Shown: positions 38,537-50,387, numbered from the stretch's first letter. The stretch is DNA of 64,000 bases from Gammaproteobacteria bacterium (GCA_030831165.1 JAURLP010000006.1:1-64000); one strand, 5' to 3'. Numbers and translations: made by a program. The notes: generated from the sequence alone by a model not told the origin.

Positions 38537-39696
38537 TTAATGTAGTTCTTCGTTTTCTATTAGTGTTCCCTGATTATAAAGTTTACACAGTAAGTTGATA
38601 CAGTCCAGACTGGACCCATAAGTCATAGAATTTATCAGAGCTATATTTCTGTCGCAAAGCGCTGCCACTAAGGCAGTAAGGTCTTTATTGAAAGGGTTTA
38701 TAATAAAGGCTTCTCCATCAGCAAACAGGTAAAGAAGCTCATCCTTTCTGAAAAATGCCAGACGCGCCGCAGGGTGTTTTTCCAGCGAGGGCATCAGGGC
38801 TAAAATGTCGGCAAAGTTTTCTGTGGTCAATTCAATTTCAGGGAAATAACTGAGCTCCGGGTACTTTCGTTGCGTCATGTATCGGCCGAACCATTGTTCA
38901 ATTTCTTGTTCATTCTGCAGCGCGTTCATCAACAGTGATTTCATACGATCGACACTTTCCAGACTAAGTTCTGCTGGGTTAGTTTGTAGTGATAAATCGG
39001 GGTCGCTGTAGCGCTGGTCCTCAGTTGTTTCGGCGCATAAGCTTGCGGCATAATGGCTGATAATTTCACTGTAAGATGGTGCTCTAAAGCCGATGGAATA
39101 ACTTAGTGAATCATTAAGTGAAGTGCCCTGATGGGCGATTCCTGGGGGGATGTAAAGGGCATCGCCACACTCCAGAGTGAAGGTATCAGAGACCATGAAG
39201 TCTTGTAGTATTTGCAGTTCAGTATCTGTTCTCAACCTGCTGAGGTGATCACAGTGCTGGCCAAGTTGCCAATGTCTTTGCCCCTGCCCTTGGACGATTA
39301 TCACATCATAATAATCAAAATGGGGACCGATACCGGCTTTTTCAGTAGCATAGCTCACCATCACATCGTCAAGTCGCCAATCGGGAATAAAATTAACACT
39401 TTTTAGGAGCTTTTTTACCTGTGGCAGCCATTGGTCAACCGCCTGTACCAGTAAACTCCAATGTTCATTGGGTAGAGAAGTGAAATCTTTTTCTAGAAAA
39501 GGACCGTTTTGCAAGCGCCAAGTGTCATTTTCATTAAAGACCAGTCTTGACTCGACCTCTTCTTCGCAAGCTAGCCCTGCCAGTTCTTCAGGACTGATTG
39601 GGTCCTTAAAGTCTGGAAAGGCATTTTTGATGAGTAATGGCTTTTTTTGCCAATAGTCACGAAGAAAGGTTTCCGGGTTAATATTGTGTGGAAGCA

Positions 39697-39697
<1 letters not shown>
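38537..39697 (-). CDS. roxA: 50S ribosomal protein L16 arginine hydroxylase RoxA (YcfD)
   Basis: A 386-residue JmjC-type, Fe(II)/2-oxoglutarate-dependent oxygenase. The iron triad is His126, Asp128 (GPHFDYYDV) and His189 (PPGIAHQG). It hydroxylates an arginine of ribosomal protein L16. A C-terminal winged-helix part follows (about 300-386). The start shares one base with the end of purB, so the genes are coupled. The length is normal for YcfD. Confidence 0.93.
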
Positions 39698-41079
<1,382 letters not shown>

Positions 41080-41137
41080 CTATTTCTAAAACGGCATAAT
41101 ACATGATTTCAATCGAAATTAGCAGTATTTAACATGG

Positions 41138-41172
41138 CATATGTTTGACATATGATTAATTAGTCGTATACT
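41138..41172 (+). promoter_or_regulatory. vapBC promoter with paired CATATG operator-like sites
   Basis: TTGACA (41145-41150) and TATACT (41167-41172) are 16 bp apart, a strong sigma-70 match. Two CATATG palindromes, at 41138-41143 and 41149-41154, overlap and flank the -35 box and are 11 bp apart, one helical turn. This is where VapB dimers would be expected to bind for autoregulation. Confidence 0.7.
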
Positions 41173-41203
41173 CCCCAGAAAAGTGATAATGCAGGAGTTA
41201 TCC

Positions 41204-41422
41204 ATGCCTACCAAAGCAAAAATATTTATCAATGGACGCAATCAGGCTGTTCGAATACCACGGGAACTGGAATTTAAAGGTGTGGATGCAGTAAGCATCG
41301 AAAAACAAGGGAATTCTCTTCTGCTTAGCCCGGTTCGAAGCACCTGGAGTTCCTTTCAAAATGAAGATAGAGCCGATGAAGATTTCATGCGTATTCGCCC
41401 GCGTTTAATTAAATCTACCTAG
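41204..41422 (+). CDS. vapB: VapB-type antitoxin (AbrB/SpoVT fold)
   Basis: A 72-residue protein from ATG 41204, which has a CAGGAG ribosome-binding site; an in-frame GTG at 41183 is unlikely. AKIFINGRNQAVRIPRELEF at the N-terminus is the swapped-hairpin DNA-binding fold of VapB. The C-terminal tail (STWSSFQNEDRADEDFM) is the toxin-binding part. It represses its own promoter in homologues. vapC follows 19 bp later. Confidence 0.93.
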   Translation: MPTKAKIFINGRNQAVRIPRELEFKGVDAVSIEKQGNSLLLSPVRSTWSSFQNEDRADEDFMRIRPRLIKST

Positions 41423-41441
41423 GATATTAATCAGGTTTTTT

Positions 41442-41861
41442 ATGCTGATACTGCTGAGCCCGGAAGTTTGCCGGCAAATAATTCTCACTCAGGATGAAGC
41501 CGTACTGAATCTGCTGGAATCCTGGTCTGCTCGTGGTGATGAAATCATGCTATCCGCTGTCACTTATGCTGAATTGGTCGCCGGCGCGTTGAATACTGCA
41601 GATAAAACAAAGCATATGAGTCTGGTAAAGTCTTTCTGTGAGCGTCTGGATGCCATTGTGCCCTGGGATGAGGATGCAGTAGATAAATACACTGAGATTC
41701 AAATGCAGGCCATAGCGCAGGGGACAATCACCAATATGAATAATGCTATGTTAGCGGCACATGCAATTTGTCTGGATGCCAGTCTTTTGTGTATCAATCA
41801 AAAAAGTTTTGAAGGTATTAAGGGTATAAAACTAATTGAGCTAAGTGAGGCTGCTACTTAG
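41442..41861 (+). CDS. vapC: VapC-like PIN-domain protein with degenerate active site
   Basis: A 139-residue PIN-domain protein that aligns along its length with VapC toxins (AELVAG, GTITNMNNAMLAAHA, FEGIKGIKLIEL). Of the PIN acidic residues only Glu44 is kept. The first invariant Asp (LDTN in VapC) falls at Ser6 (LLSPEV), and the later Asp (YD or MD before the MIA.HA helix) is Asn101. PIN nucleases need these aspartates for magnesium, so RNase activity is doubtful. The frame is intact and no stop codons occur. It may be a decayed toxin or a repurposed VapB partner. Confidence 0.82.
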   Translation: MLILLSPEVCRQIILTQDEAVLNLLESWSARGDEIMLSAVTYAELVAGALNTADKTKHMSLVKSFCERLDAIVPWDEDAVDKYTEIQMQAIAQGTITNMNNAMLAAHAICLDASLLCINQKSFEGIKGIKLIELSEAAT

Positions 41862-41910
41862 CAAGGCAATGTAAATTAGTCTGAAAAAATAAGCCACAAT
41901 ATTAAAGATA

Positions 41911-41940
41911 AAAAAAGGGCAGCTCAAGCTGCCCTTTTTA
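41911..41940. terminator. Bidirectional terminator between vapC and the MFS gene
   Basis: A perfect hairpin GGGCAGC-TCAA-GCTGCCC (41917-41934) is flanked by six A on the left and five T on the right. It can therefore stop transcription from both vapC and the converging MFS gene. Confidence 0.92.
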
Positions 41941-41970
41941 TTACAACATTTATTATTGAAGCATTACTTC

Positions 41971-43245
41971 TTATGCTATTGGACCACTTTCATCGATCGC
42001 ATGTACTGATGGGGCGCCAATTTTGATTGGGGCTGTTTCTTTCAAGAACAAGGAAACAACGATGCCTAGTGCGACGCCTGCGAGTGGGACATACATGACA
42101 TTTTCTAGGCCATAAGCGCCAGCGAAGTTGCCAGCAATGATTGGAGCAACTCCACCACCGAAGATCTCTCCAGCCCCAACCACGATGCCAATAGAGGCAG
42201 CAATCAAGCCTGGTCGTGCTGATTCAGTTGAAATTGGACCTGTGATCAGTGCAACGTTACCCAGGCAGAAGAAAGCTATGACGAATAAGGGAACAAAGAG
42301 TGCGCCTACACCACTGCTAATTTGCATGAACCACCATACTGCAAGGGTTGCTCCGATGAAGCCGGCAATGGCAACTGGTTTGCGGCCCAATTTATCAGAA
42401 AGACCAGGCCAACCAAATTGACCAAGGAAGCCTCCAAAGCCTACTGCTGAAGCTACAATACCCATATCCGTTGTGCTCAGGCCTATAATATTTACCAGAT
42501 AGACAGGGACCATTGCTCCCATGACAAATACACAAGCCATGGCACAGAACAAAGCGATCATACACACAATAATGTTGGAGCTTTTCAGTGCATCCAGCCA
42601 TTTAGCTTCTTGCTCAGAAGTTGTGCCTAATAGTGCAGCACCGTCGGTATCCTTAGGCTCTTTTAAAACCTTGTATAGTAAGGCAGCTACAATGAAGCCG
42701 GGGATAGCCGCAATCCAGAAAATAGCATGCCAGGAGATCCCTGCAGCAAGTAATTGCGATGCCAAAATTGGAGCCAGTGCAAAACCGGTCAGTGCGAAGC
42801 CGCACTGTTGTATACCTTGGTTTAGTCCTCTGCGATGTGGCTTAGAAGCAACAGCAACAGCTGTAAAGCTCGTTGGTGTGTAAGCACCTTCCATCATGCC
42901 CATAAATGTACGAATGATAACCAGTGAGGTCAGACTGCCAACCATTCCAGAAAAACCGCCCATTAATGAGAATAAAATGATTGCTGGAAGTATAACTTTT
43001 CGATGCCCAATTTTATCCGAGATACGCCCACAAATGATTGCAAAAATACCCCATGCAATACCTGTGTAACCCGCTAAGCTACCGATAAGTTCAGGTGCTA
43101 AACCTAGTTCTTCTGACATGGAAGGCCAAAGTGTTGAAATGACCCACCTGTCCAAACCAACCAGACCAAATCCGATAGCTAACAGAGTGACAACTTTCCA
43201 CTCATAGTCTGTATTCCAATTTTTATTATTTTCATTTTCTTGCAT
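41971..43245 (-). CDS. MFS transporter, substrate unknown
   Basis: A 424-residue major-facilitator protein with about 12 membrane segments. The loop GRISDKIGHRKV after helix 2 and RTFMGMMEGAYTPTSF in helix 4 fit the anion:cation symporter group, which moves organic acids such as hexuronates or aromatic acids. No catabolic gene next to it indicates the substrate. It is flanked by the bidirectional terminator and lies between purB and hflD, where most relatives have nothing. Confidence 0.8.
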   Translation of the reverse strand: MQENENNKNWNTDYEWKVVTLLAIGFGLVGLDRWVISTLWPSMSEELGLAPELIGSLAGYTGIAWGIFAIICGRISDKIGHRKVILPAIILFSLMGGFSGMVGSLTSLVIIRTFMGMMEGAYTPTSFTAVAVASKPHRRGLNQGIQQCGFALTGFALAPILASQLLAAGISWHAIFWIAAIPGFIVAALLYKVLKEPKDTDGAALLGTTSEQEAKWLDALKSSNIIVCMIALFCAMACVFVMGAMVPVYLVNIIGLSTTDMGIVASAVGFGGFLGQFGWPGLSDKLGRKPVAIAGFIGATLAVWWFMQISSGVGALFVPLFVIAFFCLGNVALITGPISTESARPGLIAASIGIVVGAGEIFGGGVAPIIAGNFAGAYGLENVMYVPLAGVALGIVVSLFLKETAPIKIGAPSVHAIDESGPIA

Positions 43246-43355
43246 TAGACTAACCCCTTAATAATCTAGAAACGAAGCGTCGATAATAAACACCATTTAT
43301 TGAAATGTCTACGCCCTCAAGCTAATAGCATAGCCGGATTCAGGAAATATTTTCT

Positions 43356-43994
43356 TCAGGCCCGAGTGCTATTAAGCAAAGCACGAATATCTTTAGAAAT
43401 TCTGCCGCGAAAAAGTAAAAAGTGCCAACGACGACCACCTAACTGATGCCACAATACCGCTGATCTTATGCCGGCAAGCAAGGTTGCCCGAATTGTGTTG
43501 GCGATAGCCGTATTTTTTAAATACTGGGGTTTCCCGGAGACCTGAATTCTAAATGACAACGTGCTTATCGTTTCTTGGTAAAGACGCGCAAGCTGATTAA
43601 TAATATCGGGGTTTTCGGCAAGCTGCATATTGGAGTCCTGGTTTTCTTTTTCTGTCTTTGCCAAACCATCAGCAATTGTCTTTAGCATCTCGGGTTGTTT
43701 ACCAAGTCTGACCTCCAAATAAATCAGGCCAATAAGGTAACGCATCAGGTCAGGGCTTTTTAAAGAACTTTCCTTGGTAACAAATATTTCTTCCAATACT
43801 TGCAGGCCCAGTCTTAATTTATCGATATCCCCATACACCTCTAGGGTTGAGCCTGGACTGGTGATAAACAAACTCTCCAGGCAAGTGCTTAGCTTGTCTT
43901 GTGCAGCCAGGCCATGCTGAGCTAACTGATCAACCAGAAAAGCCGCTTGTGCGATGCCAGCCAGTGCGAGTGTTTGTTGAATTGATTTTTCCAT
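43356..43994 (-). CDS. hflD: HflD lysogenization regulator family protein
   Basis: About 212 residues from ATG at 43994 (MEKSIQQTLALAGIAQAAFLVDQLAQHG), matching the 213-residue E. coli protein; a longer frame overlapping mnmA is less likely. HflD is a helical protein known for binding phage lambda CII; its housekeeping role is uncertain. It starts 8 bp after the mnmA stop, the usual nudJ-mnmA-hflD order. Confidence 0.9.
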   Translation of the reverse strand: MEKSIQQTLALAGIAQAAFLVDQLAQHGLAAQDKLSTCLESLFITSPGSTLEVYGDIDKLRLGLQVLEEIFVTKESSLKSPDLMRYLIGLIYLEVRLGKQPEMLKTIADGLAKTEKENQDSNMQLAENPDIINQLARLYQETISTLSFRIQVSGKPQYLKNTAIANTIRATLLAGIRSAVLWHQLGGRRWHFLLFRGRISKDIRALLNSTRA

Positions 43995-44002
43995 AATAGT
44001 GA

Positions 44003-45097
44003 TTAAAAGGAAGAAGAAGCTTCTATTACTCCGCCACCAAGACAAAGATCCCCCTGGTATAAAACGATAAATTGTCCTGGAGTTACACTGCGTTGGGCAT
44101 CTTCAAAAACCACACGATAAACAGTGTTTTCTTTAGTCAGAGTGCAAGCCTGATCTTGCTGGCGATAACGAACTTTGGCATGACATTTTAAGGGCAAAGC
44201 GGGTTGAGGCTGATTGATCCAGCTTATTTCAGCGCAGGTGAGTTGATTGGAAAAAAGCAGCGGATGCTCGTTGCCCTGTACTACTATAAGCACATTTCTG
44301 GCCAGGTCTTTACTGGCAACATACCAGGGTGCTTCTTTATGATCTTTTATGCCACCGATGCCCAAGCCCTGTCGTTGACCCAGAGTGTGATACATCAGCC
44401 CTTTGTGTTGGCCAAGAATATTGCCATCTGCATCTTCAATATTGCCAGGTTGTCCAGGAAGATAAGTTTCCAGAAAATCATTGAAACGCCGTTCTCCGAT
44501 AAAGCAAATGCCCGTACTGTCTTTTTTATCATGCGTCAGCAAATCATGCTTTTCAGCAACCGCTCGAACCACTGGCTTTTCAAGCTCTCCAACAGGAAAT
44601 AAAGTTTTGGCCAGTTGCTCCTCCTGTACTGCACATAAAAAATAGCTCTGGTCTTTATTGTTATCGAGACCTTTTAGCAGATAGGTACGGTCATCGATTT
44701 GTTTTTTTCTAACATAGTGGCCTGTAGCGATAAGATCGGCACCCAGTAGCAGGGCATAGTCGAGAAAGGCTTTAAATTTTATTTCCCGGTTACACAGTAC
44801 ATCGGGATTAGGGGTGCGGCCTGCTTTATATTCGTGCAGAAAATGCTCAAAGACATTATCCCAGTATTCAGCTGCAAAATTAGCATTGTGTAATCTTATT
44901 CCGAGCTTGTCGCAAACTGCCTGGGCATCCGCCAGATCTTCCTTGGCTGTACAATACTCTGTGCCGTCGTCTTCTTCCCAGTTTTTCATGAACAGGCCTT
45001 CGACCTGAAAACCTTGCTCAAGCAATAAAAGGGCGGCGACCGAGGAATCAACTCCACCAGACATGCCAACAATCACTTTGGTGTCTGAATTGCTCAT
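44003..45097 (-). CDS. mnmA: tRNA 2-thiouridylase MnmA
   Basis: A 364-residue enzyme that thiolates U34 of Glu, Gln and Lys tRNAs. The PP-loop GMSGGVDSS is at residues 12-20. The two catalytic cysteines lie in [12 protein letters not shown] (about 103) and [13 protein letters not shown] (about 200). The C-terminal beta domain closes with [18 protein letters not shown]. It overlaps nudJ by four bases. Confidence 0.97.
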   Translation of the reverse strand: MSNSDTKVIVGMSGGVDSSVAALLLLEQGFQVEGLFMKNWEEDDGTEYCTAKEDLADAQAVCDKLGIRLHNANFAAEYWDNVFEHFLHEYKAGRTPNPDVLCNREIKFKAFLDYALLLGADLIATGHYVRKKQIDDRTYLLKGLDNNKDQSYFLCAVQEEQLAKTLFPVGELEKPVVRAVAEKHDLLTHDKKDSTGICFIGERRFNDFLETYLPGQPGNIEDADGNILGQHKGLMYHTLGQRQGLGIGGIKDHKEAPWYVASKDLARNVLIVVQGNEHPLLFSNQLTCAEISWINQPQPALPLKCHAKVRYRQQDQACTLTKENTVYRVVFEDAQRSVTPGQFIVLYQGDLCLGGGVIEASSSF

Positions 45098-45546
45098 GAT
45101 ATGAGATGGTGATAAATGAGTGAAAGTGGATACCGTTGGCCAGCTAAATAGTCTTGCAGGACCTTTCCAACGATGGGGCTTCGTGCCTTAAAATCAAAAG
45201 CCAGTATTTCATCTGCACTTAACCAGTGAGCCGCAATAATATCTTTATCCAGTGATAGCTCCGGATAATGTTTAAGCGGAGAGGCTATAAAACAATGCCT
45301 GATATAAGTTATGCCATTGTGAGGAGAATAATATTGATAAGTGCCAAGAAAAGCATTGAGCTCAACCTCCCAGGCGGTTTCTTCCAGTGTTTCTCGCAAC
45401 GCGGCTTCATATAGCGTTTCATTTTCATCTAGATGGCCTGCAGGTTGATTAAACACAGTCTTCCCCTGGTCTTTTTCTTCAACCATCAGAAAGCGGCCGT
45501 TGTCTTCGACAATGCATGCGACTGTTGTATGTGGGTGCCAATTCAT
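45094..45546 (-). CDS. nudJ: Nudix hydrolase NudJ
   Basis: A 150-residue Nudix pyrophosphatase. The Nudix box runs from [17 protein letters not shown] to LEETAWEVE; the usual Gly near the end is replaced by Ala. In E. coli NudJ hydrolyses HMP-PP (a thiamin precursor) and nucleoside di- and triphosphates. It is the first gene of the nudJ-mnmA-hflD unit and divergent from moaC. Confidence 0.9.
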   Translation of the reverse strand: MNWHPHTTVACIVEDNGRFLMVEEKDQGKTVFNQPAGHLDENETLYEAALRETLEETAWEVELNAFLGTYQYYSPHNGITYIRHCFIASPLKHYPELSLDKDIIAAHWLSADEILAFDFKARSPIVGKVLQDYLAGQRYPLSLIYHHLIS

Positions 45547-45650
45547 AAGCGAGGCATCCTACCCGAAATTGGGGGCTACATAAACGTTAAACTAATGCGA
45601 TAATCTTTTCTTTATAAGTGCATAACAAAAAATAAGTGAGTTAAAACAAA

Positions 45651-46127
45651 ATGAACAACCTGACACATCTTGATTCACAAGGCCGGGCACAAATGGTCGA
45701 TGTGGGCGCAAAGGAAATTAGCCAGCGCAGTGCGACAGCAGAAGCTGTTGTCATTATGCAGCCGGAAACTCTGGCCATGATCACGGAAGGTAAGCATAAA
45801 AAAGGTGATGTATTTGCAGTTGCACGCATTGCTGGCATTCAGGCGGCCAAGAAATGCCCTGAATTAATCCCATTATGTCATCCGCTTATGCTGAGCTCCG
45901 TTACAGTTGAACTCGAAGCCGATACCGCCAATAGTCAGGTCAAAATAAGCGCAAGGTGCAAGCTTGCGGGACAAACGGGCGTAGAAATGGAAGCGCTGAC
46001 AGCCGCATCAGTTGCCGCATTAACAATTTACGATATGTGCAAAGCGGTTGATAAAGGGATGACCATTTCCCAAATACAATTAGTTGAAAAGTCAGGTGGG
46101 AAATCTGGCCAATGGCGCAGAGCCTAA
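45651..46127 (+). CDS. moaC: Cyclic pyranopterin monophosphate synthase MoaC
   Basis: A 158-residue enzyme of molybdenum-cofactor synthesis that completes the MoaA reaction to form c[35 protein letters not shown] and [14 protein letters not shown] carry the conserved Lys, His and Asp residues. moaD follows 14 bp later. moaA is not nearby. A Moco-dependent dehydrogenase operon lies at the right end of the window. Confidence 0.96.
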   Translation: MNNLTHLDSQGRAQMVDVGAKEISQRSATAEAVVIMQPETLAMITEGKHKKGDVFAVARIAGIQAAKKCPELIPLCHPLMLSSVTVELEADTANSQVKISARCKLAGQTGVEMEALTAASVAALTIYDMCKAVDKGMTISQIQLVEKSGGKSGQWRRA

Positions 46128-46141
46128 AAGGAGAGCTAACA

Positions 46142-46396
46142 ATGGCGACTGTTCATTATTTTGCCAGCATACGGGAAAAGCTCGGCTTGTCGACAGAACA
46201 GCTTGAGTTACCATCACAGGTAGACACTGTCAACGCGCTGGTTGCTTTGCTTATTGAGCAGCATGGCAGCAGCTGGGAAGAAGTGCTAAAAAAGTCTTCA
46301 GTACTGGTTGCCGTCAATCAATCAGTTGTCAGTTTTACGTCTCCTGTTACGAACGGCGATGAAGTTGCTTTTTTCCCGCCAGTTACTGGTGGCTAA
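46142..46396 (+). CDS. moaD: Molybdopterin synthase sulfur carrier MoaD
   Basis: An 84-residue ubiquitin-like protein from ATG 46142, with AAGGAG just after the moaC stop; an upstream frame start would overlap moaC. It begins VHYFASIREKLG and ends in the essential Gly-Gly (VAFFPPVTGG), which is thiocarboxylated to donate sulfur to cPMP. Confidence 0.94.
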   Translation: MATVHYFASIREKLGLSTEQLELPSQVDTVNALVALLIEQHGSSWEEVLKKSSVLVAVNQSVVSFTSPVTNGDEVAFFPPVTGG

Positions 46397-46432
46397 GATG
46401 AGAACGATTTTACTTCTAATTATGAGTCAGTC

Positions 46433-46921
46433 ATGCGTTCACTAAAAATTTCCATTCAAGAGCAAGACTTTAGTATTGATGACGAATGTGCCGTGATGAG
46501 AGCAGTACATAAAGACATAGGAGCGCTGGCAACCTTTACTGGCTTGGTTAGAGAGCTGGATGATGAAAATTCATCCCAGCAGAGTGTTTCATCTCTTTAC
46601 CTTGAGCACTATCCTGGTATGACCGAAAAAAACTTGCAGGAAATTGCAGAAGAAGCAGACCTGCGCTGGCCTATATTAGATATTGTTATCATTCATCGTA
46701 TTGGTGAATTAAAAGTGTCAGAACAAATCGTTTTTGTAGGGGTAAGCAGTATGCATCGCGAAGCCGCTTTTGCTGCTTGTGCTTTTATAATGGATTTTTT
46801 AAAAACCAAGGCTGCTTTCTGGAAAAAGAGTATCACAGAGAATCAAGAGCGTTGGGTTGAAGCAAAAAATTCTGATGCAAAAGCGACCGAAAAGTGGGCA
46901 GAAACTAAACATAAGCGCTAG
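46433..46921 (+). CDS. moaE: Molybdopterin synthase catalytic subunit MoaE
   Basis: A 162-residue large subunit that pairs with MoaD to make molybdopterin. GALATFTGLVRELDDEN, YLEHYPGMTEKNLQEI and HRIGELKVSEQIVFVGV are family hallmarks. The catalytic lysines are in DFLKTKAAFWKKS near residues 122-134. It lies 36 bp after moaD, and prfB follows 29 bp later. Confidence 0.95.
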   Translation: MRSLKISIQEQDFSIDDECAVMRAVHKDIGALATFTGLVRELDDENSSQQSVSSLYLEHYPGMTEKNLQEIAEEADLRWPILDIVIIHRIGELKVSEQIVFVGVSSMHREAAFAACAFIMDFLKTKAAFWKKSITENQERWVEAKNSDAKATEKWAETKHKR

Positions 46922-46950
46922 AATACGCGCTTTTTTCAAGGAAGTTTGAA

Positions 46951-48049
46951 ATGCTTGAAGTAAACAGTTTGTTACAGCAAATAAAAGATAATCTGGAACG
47001 TATTTCTGTTCTCAGGGGGTATCTTTGACTTCGAGCAGAAGCAGGAACGCTTAACCGAAGTAGAACTTGAATTAGGTGAATCCGCTGTCTGGGATAAACC
47101 TGAATATGCGCAAGAACTTGGTAAAGAACGCTCAAGCCTTAAGGCTGTTGTGCAAACCATACTCGAGCTTGAACAAAACTACTCCGATATACAGAGTATT
47201 ATTGAGCTGGCCAAGGAAGAAGAAGATAAAGAACTGCTGGATGAAGCATTGCTGGATTTAGCAAAGGCGGAAGAATCTCTGGAACAACTGGAAAAACGAC
47301 GTATGTTTTCCGGAGAAATGGATGCCAATAATGCATATCTGGATATACAGGCTGGCTCAGGAGGCACTGAAGCGCAGGACTGGGCAGAAATGATTATGCG
47401 CATGTATTTGCGTTGGGGTGAGCAAAAGGGTTTTAAAACAGAACTGGTCGAAGTTACACCTGGAGAAGGCGCAGGTATTAAAGGTGCGACTTTATATTTT
47501 GAAGGGGAATTTGCCTTTGGCTGGCTGCGAACTGAAACAGGAGTGCACCGCCTAGTCCGAAAATCACCTTTTGACTCTGGTAGTCGACGTCATACCTCAT
47601 TTGCATCTGTGTTTGTCTCACCTGAAATAGATGATGATATTGATATTGATCTGGATATGAGTCAGGTAAGGGTCGACACTTATCGATCTAGTGGTGCCGG
47701 AGGACAGCACGTGAACACCACCGATTCTGCTGTACGCTTGACACATGAACCTAGCGGAATCGTTGTGCAGTGCCAGAATCAGCGCTCACAGCATAAAAAT
47801 AAAGAAACCGCGATTAAACAGTTAAAAGCAAAACTATATGAAATTGAAATGCTCAAGAAGCGTGAAGGGTTACAGGCGATAGAAGATACTAAAGCTGATA
47901 TTGGCTGGGGCAGCCAAATACGATCCTATGTGTTGGATGCATCCAGAATAAAAGACTTACGAACTAATGTAGAAACATCAAATCCGGGCGCTGTACTGGA
48001 TGGAGATCTTGACCAGTTTATGGAAGCCAGTTTGAAAATGGGGCTCTAA
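46951..48049 (+). CDS. prfB: Peptide chain release factor 2 (with programmed +1 frameshift)
   Basis: The gene is split over two frames. Codons 1-25 start at ATG 46951 and end at an in-frame TGA (47026-47028). The main frame continues from GAC at 47027 after a +1 shift, giving 365 residues, as in E. coli. The body includes the stop-recognition region and the GGQ loop [22 protein letters not shown]2 releases peptides at UGA and UAA, and low RF2 favours the frameshift, so the gene regulates itself. A strong AAGGAAG ribosome-binding site precedes the start. lysS follows, a classic pair. Confidence 0.97.
47012..47029 (+). promoter_or_regulatory. prfB: prfB programmed +1 frameshift site
   Basis: AGGGGGTATCTTTGAC matches the E. 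coli prfB site: an internal Shine-Dalgarno-like AGGGGG, the slippery CTT codon, then TGA with C as the fourth base, the context that terminates poorly. Confidence 0.97.
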
Positions 48050-48092
48050 ACCAGAACGAGTGAAATTAATTCAAAGCACTGAGATATTAATA

Positions 48093-49592
48093 ATGAGTGA
48101 TAACCACGCAAACGAAAATACGCTTGATGAAAATAAACTAATCCATCAGCGTCGCGAAAAACTGAATGAAATAAGACAGCAGGGAATTGCCTTTCCCAAT
48201 GATTTTCGCCGCACGGCTTTTGCTAATGATTTGCACATGGAATATGACGCGCAAAGTAAAGAGGCGATTGAAGAAGTTCAGGCTGTCGTTAGTGTTGCGG
48301 GCCGGGTCATTCGTATGCGTGGACCCTTTATAGTTTTGCTTGATGGCAGTGGGCAAATACAGCTCTATCTGAATTTTAAAAACTTTGATGAAGCTAAAAA
48401 TAAAGAAATTAAAAGCTGGGACCTCGGCGATATAGTGGCTGCCACAGGTGAGGTTTTTAAAACCGGTAAAGGGGAATTATCTGTTCGTGTCAGTGAAATT
48501 CGTCTACTCACAAAATCCTTAAGGCCCTTGCCTGATAAACATAAAGGCCTGAGTGATACCGAAGTTCGTTATCGCCAACGTTATGTTGATCTGATCGCCA
48601 ATGAGGAGGTCAGAGAAACCTTTATTGTGCGTTCAAAAATTATCAATGCCATTAGACGTTTCATGGATGCAGATGATTACATGGAAGTGGAAACCCCTAT
48701 GCTGCAGATGATTCCGGGTGGCGCAACTGCGCGACCCTTTGTGACACACCACAATGCCCTCGATCAGGATATGTATTTGCGTATTGCCCCGGAGTTATAT
48801 CTGAAAAGATTGGTAGTAGGGGGCTTTGAAAGGGTTTACGAAATTAATCGAAACTTTCGCAATGAAGGTTTATCAACCAGACATAATCCTGAATTTACCA
48901 TGCTGGAATTTTATCAGGCTTATACTGATTATCATCACCTCATGGATTTTACGGAAAGAATGCTTCGTCACATTGCTGAAGAGGTTATCGGTGAAACCAC
49001 GATTAATTATCAAAATATTGCATTAGATTTTGCCAAGCCTTTTGCCCGGATGACAGTGATAGATGCCATTCTCAATAATCTTGACGGAGTGGCGCAAAGC
49101 GAGCTAACCGACATTTCAAGCATTAAAAAACTTGCTGATAAATTTGATATAGCAGTTAAAGAATCCTGGGGTGTGGGGAAAATACAAATGGAAATTTTTG
49201 AAGCCAAGGTTGAGCATCTACTAGAGCAACCGACTTTCATTACTGAATATCCGACAGAAGTTTCACCCTTGGCCCGTTGTAATGATTCTAATCCTGAGAT
49301 CACAGACCGTTTTGAATTATTTATTGCTGGTAGGGAAATTGCCAATGGCTTTTCTGAATTAAATGATCCTGAAGATCAGGCTAAGCGTTTTCATGCGCAG
49401 GTTGCTGAAAAAGATGCTGGCGATATTGAGGCGATGCACTTTGACAGTGATTACATCACTGCGCTGGAGTATGGTTTACCACCAGCAGCAGGCGAAGGTA
49501 TCGGTATTGATCGCTTAGTCATGCTTTATACCGATTCCCCATCTATTCGCGATGTGCTTTTATTTCCGCATATGCGTCCTCAACATGGCTGA
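48093..49592 (+). CDS. lysS: Lysyl-tRNA synthetase (class II)
   Basis: About 499 residues from ATG 48093 ([20 protein letters not shown]), preferred over GTG 48060 by comparison with E. coli LysS. An N-terminal OB anticodon-binding domain ([29 protein letters not shown]) precedes the catalytic core. The class II motifs are [20 protein letters not shown] and [12 protein letters not shown]. It overlaps ung by eight bases. Confidence 0.97.
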   Translation: MSDNHANENTLDENKLIHQRREKLNEIRQQGIAFPNDFRRTAFANDLHMEYDAQSKEAIEEVQAVVSVAGRVIRMRGPFIVLLDGSGQIQLYLNFKNFDEAKNKEIKSWDLGDIVAATGEVFKTGKGELSVRVSEIRLLTKSLRPLPDKHKGLSDTEVRYRQRYVDLIANEEVRETFIVRSKIINAIRRFMDADDYMEVETPMLQMIPGGATARPFVTHHNALDQDMYLRIAPELYLKRLVVGGFERVYEINRNFRNEGLSTRHNPEFTMLEFYQAYTDYHHLMDFTERMLRHIAEEVIGETTINYQNIALDFAKPFARMTVIDAILNNLDGVAQSELTDISSIKKLADKFDIAVKESWGVGKIQMEIFEAKVEHLLEQPTFITEYPTEVSPLARCNDSNPEITDRFELFIAGREIANGFSELNDPEDQAKRFHAQVAEKDAGDIEAMHFDSDYITALEYGLPPAAGEGIGIDRLVMLYTDSPSIRDVLLFPHMRPQHG

Positions 49593-50322
49593 AAGCGAAA
49601 GCGAGCAAAATTCTTTTGAGCAGAAATCTAAAGATAAAATACAGCTGGATGAGTCATGGCTAGCTGAGCTTGGTAGTGAGTTTGATCAAGCTTACATGCA
49701 AAATTTGAGAGCTTTTCTTGAAAAAGAAAAAGCTGCGCATAAGCAGATCTATCCGCCAGGTAAATTAATTTTCAACGCGCTTAATACAACTCCGCTGGAA
49801 CACGTTAAAGTCGTTATATTAGGGCAGGATCCTTACCATGGACCTGGCCAAGCGCATGGGCTTTGTTTTTCAGTATTGCCTGGAGTTGCAATCCCACCAT
49901 CATTAAGCAATATATATAAAGAGCTTTATGCTGATTTAGCCATAGAGCCTGCTCAACATGGATGCCTGACCCATTGGGCAGAACAGGGAGTGCTGTTACT
50001 TAATTCCGTGCTTACCGTTGAACAGGCCCGTGCTGCTTCTCACCAGGGTAAAGGCTGGGAGCGTTTTACTGACAAAGTTATTAGTGTCCTTAATGAAAAA
50101 AAATCAGGCTTGGTGTTTTTACTTTGGGGAAGTTACGCGCAAAAGAAAGGCCAGTTCATTGACAGAAATAAACATCTGGTTTTGGAATCTCCGCATCCTT
50201 CCCCATTATCTGCGCATCGAGGTTTTCTGGGTAACAGGCATTTTTCAAAAACAAATGCCTACCTGAAAGAGCAGGGGAAACCAATTATTGATTGGGCAAT
50301 TCCAGAGCTCAACAAACATTGA
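49585..50322 (+). CDS. ung: Uracil-DNA glycosylase
   Basis: About 245 residues from ATG 49585, which lies inside the last codons of lysS; a GTG further up is unlikely. The water-activating Asp is in [18 protein letters not shown] and the uracil-binding segment is [10 protein letters not shown]. The minor-groove loop with catalytic His is [16 protein letters not shown]. It removes uracil from DNA to begin base-excision repair. Confidence 0.96.
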   Translation: MAESESEQNSFEQKSKDKIQLDESWLAELGSEFDQAYMQNLRAFLEKEKAAHKQIYPPGKLIFNALNTTPLEHVKVVILGQDPYHGPGQAHGLCFSVLPGVAIPPSLSNIYKELYADLAIEPAQHGCLTHWAEQGVLLLNSVLTVEQARAASHQGKGWERFTDKVISVLNEKKSGLVFLLWGSYAQKKGQFIDRNKHLVLESPHPSPLSAHRGFLGNRHFSKTNAYLKEQGKPIIDWAIPELNKH

Positions 50323-50387
50323 ACTCTATTCCAGATCTAAAATTATTCAGAAAATATTAAAAAATCAGGTCACTTTCTCAGGCTGTA

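Noticed and set aside
45547-45650. Possible molybdenum-cofactor riboswitch before moaC
   Set aside because: The 104-bp leader shows no stable multi-stem structure by eye, and that RNA normally precedes moaA or transport genes.
46905-47261. Several short ORFs around the start of prfB
   Set aside because: They are shadows produced by the genuine frameshift in prfB, which explains the region fully.
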